A stretch of 19,208 nt of DNA, taken from Lentisphaeria bacterium. GTDB taxonomy: Bacteria > Verrucomicrobiota > Lentisphaeria > Oligosphaerales > Oligosphaeraceae. The notes beneath the pieces are model-generated. The model was not told the origin of the DNA and did not search any database. It saw only the letters and a list, made by a program, of their open reading frames with translations. Each line of letters starts with the position of its first letter. Within the stretch, counting starts at the first letter, position 1. The position numbers and the translations under genes were made by a program. Shown here piece after piece: positions 14,091 to 19,208 of this stretch. The stretch spans positions 1 to 19,208 of the forward strand of contig JAEEXV010000157.1 in assembly GCA_016287975.1 (NCBI GenBank), written 5' to 3'.

Positions 14091-16073
14091 TCACTTCCTC
14101 GACAGTTCGGCGGCGCGGTGGACCATCAGCAGAAACTCCGCGCGGGCGCCGTCGGCATCCTTGCCGAGCGCCTTCTGCGCGCGCTGGATGACCTGCGCCA
14201 AACTTGCCTTCGGAGCGTACTTGGAGTCGCGCAGGCACAGCCCGAACTCGGCGACGGCCGAGGCCCACTCCCAGTTCGCGCCCGCCTTCGGGCGCTCGCT
14301 CAAGGCGAGACTCTTCTCGACGGCGGTGCCCTCGCCCTGCGGCTGCTGGTAGCGCATCCGGAAAGTAAGCCACTCGCCACTGGCGGTCGCGGTCGGCGCG
14401 CTGTACTTCAGCGGCTGCTGCCCGGGCGTCGCGGCGGCCTTGACAGCCTCCGGCGCATCGGCGGGCACGATCTCATAGAGCGCGGTCACCTGCTGTCCCA
14501 CGCCGACCTCACCCGAATCCCGCGCGTCGTCGCGGAAGTCGGTGTCGGCCATCTTGCGCAGCTCGTAGCCCAGCAGCCGATACGCATGCACCTTCGCGGG
14601 GTTGAACTCCACCTGGAACTTCACGTCTCGCGCCAACGTGTACATGTTCCCTGTCATGCCGTGCACAAAGGCCTGCTTCGCCTCCCGGACGGTATCCAGG
14701 TAGAAGTAGTTTCCGTTGCCCTTGTTCGCGAGCATCTTCATCTTGTTGTCCTTGTAGTTCCACATGCCGCAGCCCGCGACGCTCAGGTAGATGCACGCCT
14801 TCCGCTTCGCCTCCACCATCGCGACCAGCTCCGCCTCGCTCGACGCGCCGACATTGAAGTCGCCGTCGGTGATCAGCACAATCCGGTTGTTCCCCTTCGG
14901 GATGAAGTGCTTCTCCGCCAGTTTGTAAGCCGTCTGGATGCCCGCCCCGCCCGGAGTGTAGCCCCCGACGTCAAGCCCCGCGATCTGGCGGCAGACCTCC
15001 TCCACGCTGCCGCACCCGTCCAGCAGCACCGACACGCCGCCCCCATACGTGACCATGCTCACGCGGTCCACCGAGCGCAGCTGCCTCGCCAGCGCCGTCA
15101 TCGCCTCCTTCACCATCGGGAAGACGTCATACATCGACCCGGAGTTGTCGATCAGGAAGACGTAGTGCGACGGCGGCAGCTCCTCCTTCGGAATCACCCG
15201 CGCCTGCACCCCCACCAGCAATAGCTGGTGCGACGGATTCCACGGCGCAGCACCCATCTCGAAGTGCGGACGCATCGCCTCCCCTGACGCAGGCAGCGGA
15301 TAGTCATACTGGAAGTAATTGACCAGCTCCTCCAGGCGCACCGCCTCCCCCGCCGGCAGACGCCCCTCCTGCAGAATCATCCGGCGCAGGTTCGCGTAGC
15401 CCGCCGTGTCCACATCCGCCCCGAAGGTCGAAAGCGGATTCGTCGCCGTCGTCAAAAACGGCTGCTCCCCAACTGCCTTGTATTCCTCCGTGTTGAGCGC
15501 ACTACGCGACGGCGGTGCAACCTCATCCATGGCCGCGAAAGACGGTACCACCGCCCCCACCGCCACCCCCAAAGAGACCATCCCACCAAGATTCGCTCGC
15601 TCCTTCTGCTTCTGCACGACTCCCAGGATGGCCTTTCGGGGGAATTCGGTTCGGGCACCCATTTGCGGAGGTGCGTCCAGTTCAGGCGCAGCTGCTCCGC
15701 CGCGACAGGCGCGGACGGCTCCTGCGCCTCCGGCGCCCATTTGCGGAGGTGCGTCCAGTTCAGGCGCAGCTGGACTGGACGGGGTCTTGGGGACAGCTGG
15801 CGCCACGGCGATTGCATCCGGTGCCGAATGCATGTCCTCCCTGCGCATGACAAAAAACGCTCCCATCACGCCGACACCCAGAATCACCAGGCACGCCGCC
15901 AGGCGCCGCAACACCTTCCAGCGGCGCGACCACAGCGCCGCGCGCGCATCCTCCAGAGCAACCTTCGCAAAGAAGTTCCGCTCGAACTCCGCGGCATCGG
16001 CGAACTCCCCCTCCTTCGGCGTGCGCCGCCGCTTCCAGAGTTCCAGGGTCTCGTCCAGCATCCTATCGTCCAT
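14091..16073 (-). CDS. Membrane-anchored YfbK-type von Willebrand A protein
   Basis: A 660-aa protein. Residues 1-55 form a charged cytoplasmic segment, 57-76 a transmembrane helix (LRRLAACLVILGVGVMGAFF), and ~80-190 a Pro/Ala linker containing APELDAPPQMGA twice (103-114 and 129-140). Residues ~194-260 match the YfbK N-terminal domain (NTEEYKAVGEQPFLTTATNP, DVDTAGYANLRR). The VWA domain (~300-480) has the MIDAS motif DNSGS (309-313), Thr373 and Asp403. A DUF3520-like C-terminal part follows. The topology places the VWA domain outside the cytoplasm. It overlaps the ECF sigma gene by 11 bp with an excellent AGGAGG 6 nt upstream, so the two are translationally coupled. By position and membrane topology the N-terminal segment may hold the sigma factor as an anti-sigma domain, although no classic ASD or zinc motif is visible. 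Confidence 0.85.
   Translation of the reverse strand: MDDRMLDETLELWKRRRTPKEGEFADAAEFERNFFAKVALEDARAALWSRRWKVLRRLAACLVILGVGVMGAFFVMRREDMHSAPDAIAVAPAVPKTPSSPAAPELDAPPQMGAGGAGAVRACRGGAAAPELDAPPQMGARTEFPRKAILGVVQKQKERANLGGMVSLGVAVGAVVPSFAAMDEVAPPSRSALNTEEYKAVGEQPFLTTATNPLSTFGADVDTAGYANLRRMILQEGRLPAGEAVRLEELVNYFQYDYPLPASGEAMRPHFEMGAAPWNPSHQLLLVGVQARVIPKEELPPSHYVFLIDNSGSMYDVFPMVKEAMTALARQLRSVDRVSMVTYGGGVSVLLDGCGSVEEVCRQIAGLDVGGYTPGGAGIQTAYKLAEKHFIPKGNNRIVLITDGDFNVGASSEAELVAMVEAKRKACIYLSVAGCGMWNYKDNKMKMLANKGNGNYFYLDTVREAKQAFVHGMTGNMYTLARDVKFQVEFNPAKVHAYRLLGYELRKMADTDFRDDARDSGEVGVGQQVTALYEIVPADAPEAVKAAATPGQQPLKYSAPTATASGEWLTFRMRYQQPQGEGTAVEKSLALSERPKAGANWEWASAVAEFGLCLRDSKYAPKASLAQVIQRAQKALGKDADGARAEFLLMVHRAAELSRK
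15658..15772. repeat. Exact 37-bp in-frame direct repeat inside the VWA gene
   Basis: 15658-15694 and 15736-15772 are identical over 37 bp and 78 bp apart (26 codons), so the reading frame is kept. They encode APELDAPPQMGA twice in the extracytoplasmic linker. Exact identity at synonymous sites points to recent duplication or insertion. Confidence 0.85.
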
Positions 16074-16590
16074 CTTCGTCCTCCTGCGCCAGCAGGCGCT
16101 TCAACATCTGCTTCGCCTTGAACACCCGCTGATACAGCGTGTTCTCCGTGCAGCCCAGCCTGGCCGCCGCCTCATGCCCCGACAACTCGCTCAAATTTCC
16201 CCAGACGAGCGCCTCCCGATAGGTCTCCGGCAACTTCGCCACCGCCTCTTCCAGGCGCTTGAGCCTGCGCTCCGTCTCTTCGGCGTCCCCCGAAGCCTCC
16301 GCCGTGTCCACATACCCTTGCTGCGCCTCGGCCTGCCGCCTGCGGCGCCGCAGGAAGTCGTAGGCGCAGTTGATGGCGATCCGATAGACCCAGTTCAGCA
16401 GCACCGCGTCCTCCCGGAAGGAAGCATAACTCCGATAGGCCCGCAGCAGCGCCTCCTGCACCACGTCATCCGTGTCCGCGGCGTTGCCGAGAATGCGGTA
16501 CACGCCGCCCCGCAGAATCGGCAGTTCCTCGCGGCACAGCCGATGGAACCGCTCCGCCTTTGCATCCGTCTGCTCTGGTTTCCCTGTCAT
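16063..16590 (-). CDS. ECF-type RNA polymerase sigma factor
   Basis: A 175-aa protein. Region 2 covers about residues 24-86 (GNAADTDDVVQEALLRAYRS, then NWVYRIAINCAYDFLRRRRR, which recognises and opens the -10). Region 4 covers about residues 108-165 (LPETYREALVWGNLSELSGHEAAARLGCTENTLYQRVFKAK, an HTH that reads the -35). There is no region 1.1 or region 3, as is usual in extracytoplasmic function factors. ATG16590 was chosen over GTG16632 because GAGG lies 7 nt upstream and the extra 14 residues carry no sigma domain. Its stop overlaps the VWA gene start by 11 bp. The cognate promoter is unknown; I saw no clear GGAAC-type -35 in the 262-nt region shared with trpB. Confidence 0.9.
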   Translation of the reverse strand: MTGKPEQTDAKAERFHRLCREELPILRGGVYRILGNAADTDDVVQEALLRAYRSYASFREDAVLLNWVYRIAINCAYDFLRRRRRQAEAQQGYVDTAEASGDAEETERRLKRLEEAVAKLPETYREALVWGNLSELSGHEAAARLGCTENTLYQRVFKAKQMLKRLLAQEDEDGR

Positions 16591-16784
16591 GAACACCTCG
16601 CTTGTTGAAAGTTTCCATTTCGGCCCCTCCACATCCGAAAACGGGCTACCGACAATAAGACTCCGATTCCTCCATTTTCTTACCGCGCCCCGGAAAAAAC
16701 ACGAAGATTTTTCGCCGCCGACGGACGGACGGGCAAAAGGCCGTCCCCTCTTTCCTGGCCCGCGTTCCCATTTTCCGACATGTC

Positions 16785-16793
16785 GTTATATTA
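16785..16793 (+). promoter_or_regulatory. Promoter box GTTATATTA upstream of trpB
   Basis: The exact 9-mer ends 58 nt before ATG16852, in the direction of transcription. It contains TATATT as a -10-like hexamer, with only GTTCCC at 17-bp spacing as a poor -35. The remaining 16591-16784 shows no gene. Confidence 0.55.
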
Positions 16794-16851
16794 ACACGTC
16801 CGTCGTCATTGGTTCCGCCTTTCCATCCCATCACCCTGGAGATTTATCACC

Positions 16852-18219
16852 ATGTCCGAAATCCCGTACAAGATCTACCTCTCGGAATCCGAACTGCCGA
16901 CCGCCTGGTACAATGTGCGTGCCGACATGAAGAAGAAGCCCGCGCCGCTGCTGAACCCCGCCACCCGCCAGCCCGTCACCCTCGACGAACTGTGCCACGT
17001 CTTCTGCCGCGAACTCGCGATGCAGGAACTCGACGACACCACCCCCTTCATCCCGATTCCGCAGCCCATCCTCGACTTCTACAAGATGTACCGCCCCTCC
17101 CCGCTGGTGCGGGCCTACTTCCTGGAGAAGGAACTGGACACCCCCGCGCACATCTACTACAAGTTCGAGGGCAACAACACCTCCGGCAGCCACAAGCTGA
17201 ACTCCGCCATCGCCCAGGCCTACTACGCCAAGCAGCAGGGGCTCGAGGGCATCACCACCGAGACCGGCGCAGGACAGTGGGGCACCGCACTCTCCATGGC
17301 CTGCTCCTTCTTCGGACTCAAATGCCACGTCTACATGGTCAAATGCTCCTATGAGCAGAAGCCGCACCGCCGCGAGGTCATGCGCACCTACGGCGCCGAA
17401 GTGACCCCCTCCCCATCCGACACCACCGAGGTCGGCCGCGCCATCCTCGCCGCCCACCCCGACACCAACGGCAGCCTCGGCTGCGCCATCTCCGAGGCCG
17501 TCGAGACCGCCGTCAAGACCCCAGGATACCGCTACACCCTCGGCTCTGTCCTCGCCCAGGTCCTCCTCCACCAGAGCATCATCGGCCTCGAAACCCAGGC
17601 CGCCCTCCGCAAGTACGGCATCAAGCCCGACCTCATCATCGGCTGCGCAGGCGGCGGCTCCAACCTCGGCGGCCTCATCTCCCCCTTCGTCGCCGAAAAA
17701 CTCCGCGGCGAATCCGACTGCCGCATCATCGCCGTCGAACCCGCCTCCTGCCCCAGCCTCACCCGCGGACGCTACGCCTACGACTTCTGCGACACGGGCC
17801 GCGTCTGCCCCCTCGCCAAGATGTACACCCTCGGCTGCGACTTCATCCCCTCCCCCAGCCACGCGGGCGGCCTGCGCTACCACGGCATGAGTTCCATCGT
17901 CTCCGAACTCTATGACCAGGGCGTCATCGAGGCACGCTCCGTCTCCCAGGTCGAGGTCTTCGAGGCCGCGCGGCGCTTCGCCCGCGTCGAAGGCACCCTC
18001 CCCGCCCCCGAAAGCTCCCACGCCATCAAAGTCGCCATCGACGAGGCCCTCAAGTGCAAGGAGACCGGCGAAGCCAAGAACATCGTCTTCGGCCTCACCG
18101 GCACCGGCTATTTCGACCTGGTGGCCTACCAGAAGTATAACGACGGCCAGATGAGCGACTATATCCCCACGGACGAGGAGCTGGCCAAGAGCTTCGCCAC
18201 TCTGCCCGCCGTCGACTGA
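16852..18219 (+). CDS. trpB: Tryptophan synthase beta chain, TrpB2 type
   Basis: A 455-aa cytoplasmic PLP enzyme joining indole and serine to make tryptophan. The opening IYLSESELPTAWYNVRAD and RPSPLVRAYFLEKELDTP are typical of the longer TrpB2 branch rather than the ~400-aa TrpB1. The PLP lysine lies in NTSGSHKLNSA, followed by TETGAGQWGTA and the phosphate-binding loop GCAGGGSNLGG. The length fits TrpB2. GGAG lies about 9 nt before ATG. No trpA or other trp gene adjoins; TrpB2 is often unlinked and may work without the alpha subunit, salvaging free indole or using another route. I see no leader peptide or trp attenuator. Convergence of motifs makes the assignment firm; whether it is the main TrpB of the cell is not known. 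Confidence 0.95.
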   Translation: MSEIPYKIYLSESELPTAWYNVRADMKKKPAPLLNPATRQPVTLDELCHVFCRELAMQELDDTTPFIPIPQPILDFYKMYRPSPLVRAYFLEKELDTPAHIYYKFEGNNTSGSHKLNSAIAQAYYAKQQGLEGITTETGAGQWGTALSMACSFFGLKCHVYMVKCSYEQKPHRREVMRTYGAEVTPSPSDTTEVGRAILAAHPDTNGSLGCAISEAVETAVKTPGYRYTLGSVLAQVLLHQSIIGLETQAALRKYGIKPDLIIGCAGGGSNLGGLISPFVAEKLRGESDCRIIAVEPASCPSLTRGRYAYDFCDTGRVCPLAKMYTLGCDFIPSPSHAGGLRYHGMSSIVSELYDQGVIEARSVSQVEVFEAARRFARVEGTLPAPESSHAIKVAIDEALKCKETGEAKNIVFGLTGTGYFDLVAYQKYNDGQMSDYIPTDEELAKSFATLPAVD

Positions 18220-18237
18220 GAAAATCCCGGGAACCCC

Positions 18238-18266
18238 TTGACAAGCGGAAAGTTCAGGCGTATAGT
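18238..18266 (+). promoter_or_regulatory. Near-consensus sigma70 promoter for the symporter gene
   Basis: TTGACA (18238-18243), a 17-bp spacer and TATAGT (18261-18266), 11 of 12 consensus positions. It starts 18 nt after the trpB stop codon. Transcription would begin near 18273, giving a leader of about 120 nt. Its type differs from the GTTATATTA boxes elsewhere in the window. Confidence 0.8.
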
Positions 18267-18316
18267 GATTTAAAAGAATGAAGAATCCCGGCGCCGTTTC
18301 CTCACTTTTCGGCGCG

Positions 18317-18355
18317 CTCCCCGGAGAGTGGCTCCGGCCGCCCTCCGGGGGAGGG
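18317..18355 (+). promoter_or_regulatory. Structured leader with competing hairpins before the symporter gene
   Basis: CCGGAG (18321-18326) can pair with CTCCGG at 18332-18337 or with CTCCGG at 18343-18348. The second choice excludes the perfect CCCTCC-GGG-GGAGGG hairpin (18341-18346/18350-18355). Mutually exclusive stems of this kind suggest an attenuator or other cis control, but no known riboswitch class is recognised. Confidence 0.35.
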
Positions 18356-18394
18356 GACTTCCTTCCGATCACGAAACAAGAGAGGTAATCCGCC

Positions 18395-19208
18395 ATGGAC
18401 CAGACCGCAATCATTACCCTGATCCTCATCGTCTGCTTTTTTGCCGTGATGATCTTCATCGGCATCCGCTCCAAGCGCCACACGGCCGACGTCAACGGCT
18501 TCGTTCTCGGCTCCCGCAGCGTGGGCCCGTGGCTCAGCGCCTTCGCCTACGGCACGTCCTATTTCTCCGCCGTCATCTTCGTGGGCTACGCCGGGCAGTT
18601 CGGCTGGAATTTCGGCCTGGCCTCCACCTGGATCGGCCTGGGCAACGCCTTCATCGGCTCCCTCCTGGCCTGGACGATCCTGGGCCGCCGCACAAGGATC
18701 ATGACCCAGCATCTCAGCAGCAAGACCATGCCGGACTTTTTCGGGACCCGTTTCGGCTCCAAGAGCCTGAAGATCGCTGCCAGCGTGGTCACCTTCCTGT
18801 TTCTGATCCCCTATACCGCATCCCTTTACAACGGCCTGAGCCGCCTGTTCGCCACCGCCTTCCAGGGCGTGGATTACGCCCTGTGCGTGGTCATCATGGC
18901 GGTGCTCACCGGCGTTTACGTGATCCTGGGCGGCTATATGGCCACTGCCCTCAACGATTTCATCCAGGGCCTCATCATGCTGGGGGGCATCGTGGCCGTG
19001 ATCGGCGCGGTGCTGAAGGACAACGGCGGCCTCATGGCTGCCATGACCGGACTTGCCACCGGCGCCAACGGCGGCTGGCAGTATGCATCCTTCCTGGGAG
19101 GGGATCCTCTGTTCCTCCTGTTCGTGGTGCTCCTGACCTCTCTGGGCACCTGGGGCCTTCCCCAGATGGTGGGTAAGTTCTACGCCATCAAGAACGAGGA
19201 CGCCATCA
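18395..19208 (+). CDS. Sodium:solute symporter (SSS family), 5' part
   Basis: An open frame of 271 codons that runs off the window's right edge; full SSS proteins have about 450-550 aa. Membrane segments visible: LILIVCFFAVMIFIGI near the start, then the family signature GSRSVGPWLSAFAYGTSYFSAVIFVGYAG, with FGLASTWIGLGNAFIGSLLAW following. VITFLFLIPYT-like, ALCVVIMAVLTGVYVILGGYM and GLIMLGGIVAVIGAV helices come later. LGGYMATALNDFIQGLIML is the typical GG-A---D--Q sodium-site segment. It would import a small solute with Na+; the substrate (sugar, amino acid or acid) is not evident. AGAGG lies 9 nt before ATG. Its own strong promoter separates it from trpB. It is a full-type relative of the remnant at 10017-10391 but not its other half, being on the opposite strand 8 kb away. 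Confidence 0.9.
   Translation, partial: MDQTAIITLILIVCFFAVMIFIGIRSKRHTADVNGFVLGSRSVGPWLSAFAYGTSYFSAVIFVGYAGQFGWNFGLASTWIGLGNAFIGSLLAWTILGRRTRIMTQHLSSKTMPDFFGTRFGSKSLKIAASVVTFLFLIPYTASLYNGLSRLFATAFQGVDYALCVVIMAVLTGVYVILGGYMATALNDFIQGLIMLGGIVAVIGAVLKDNGGLMAAMTGLATGANGGWQYASFLGGDPLFLLFVVLLTSLGTWGLPQMVGKFYAIKNEDAI

Noticed and set aside
13804..14373. Minus-strand frame through the minisatellite giving tripeptide repeats
   Set aside because: It overlaps the VWA gene out of frame for over 280 bp and its repeat peptides follow simply from the 9-bp period.
14022..15224. 400-codon open frame on + strand opposite the VWA gene
   Set aside because: Antisense shadow; it begins inside the minisatellite and has no domain.
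16831..18495. 554-codon open frame on - strand opposite trpB
   Set aside because: The translation is a low-complexity Gly/Ala/Asp-rich string mirroring the strongly C-ending codons of trpB; trpB itself is unmistakable.

Overview
The window looks like chromosomal DNA of a GC-rich bacterium from the Lentisphaerota (Victivallales-like), possibly gut-associated. This is inferred from gene content, not from a marker gene. The pointers are a stand-alone prepilin-type protein with the [13 protein letters not shown] start placed inside a glycoside hydrolase operon, a GntR-headed regulator with a LacI-like sensor domain, a CBM9-like carbohydrate-binding domain, and an ECF sigma factor paired with a YfbK-type VWA protein. 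No rRNA, tRNA, CRISPR array or transposase is visible.

Layout. 1-316: hairpin-rich dispersed repeats and a promoter. 317-2491 (+): secreted tyrosine phosphatase fused to a CBM9-like domain. 2492-2963: terminator-like hairpins, no gene. 2964-9389 (-): a five-gene operon, in transcription order FAD oxidoreductase, GntR/LacI-like regulator, secreted TIM-barrel protein, pseudopilin and GH65 enzyme, with overlaps or short gaps (largest 53 nt). 9390-10016: its control region, with promoter-like boxes, an 18-bp palindrome and two head-to-head copies of a repeat also found at 173-245. 10017-13764 (-): remnant of a sodium:solute symporter, a creatinase/M24-fold protein lacking most metal ligands, a NodB-type deacetylase and a nucleotidyltransferase-GHMP kinase fusion. 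13878-14047: minisatellite of 9-bp units that inverts halfway. 14091-16590 (-): ECF sigma factor overlapping a membrane-anchored VWA protein. 16852-18219 (+): TrpB2-type tryptophan synthase beta chain. 18238-19208 (+): a near-consensus promoter, a structured leader and the 5' part of a sodium:solute symporter gene that runs off the window.

How the genes fit together. The 2964-9389 operon reads as a glycan-use unit: the regulator would sense a sugar, the secreted barrel protein would act on an external glycan, the pseudopilin would be exported, and the cytoplasmic GH65 enzyme would hydrolyse or phosphorolyse the imported disaccharide. The 10017-13764 group reads as sugar activation and deacetylation, but its joint role is unclear. 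Four separately transcribed units share the box GTTATATT(A/G), 44-58 nt before the chosen start codon and in the right orientation. It is the clearest regulatory signal in the window.

Most candidate novelty lies in the pseudopilin inside a sugar operon, the shared promoter box, the three-copy repeat with two conserved mini-hairpins, the inverting minisatellite, and fusion proteins with unusual domain orders.
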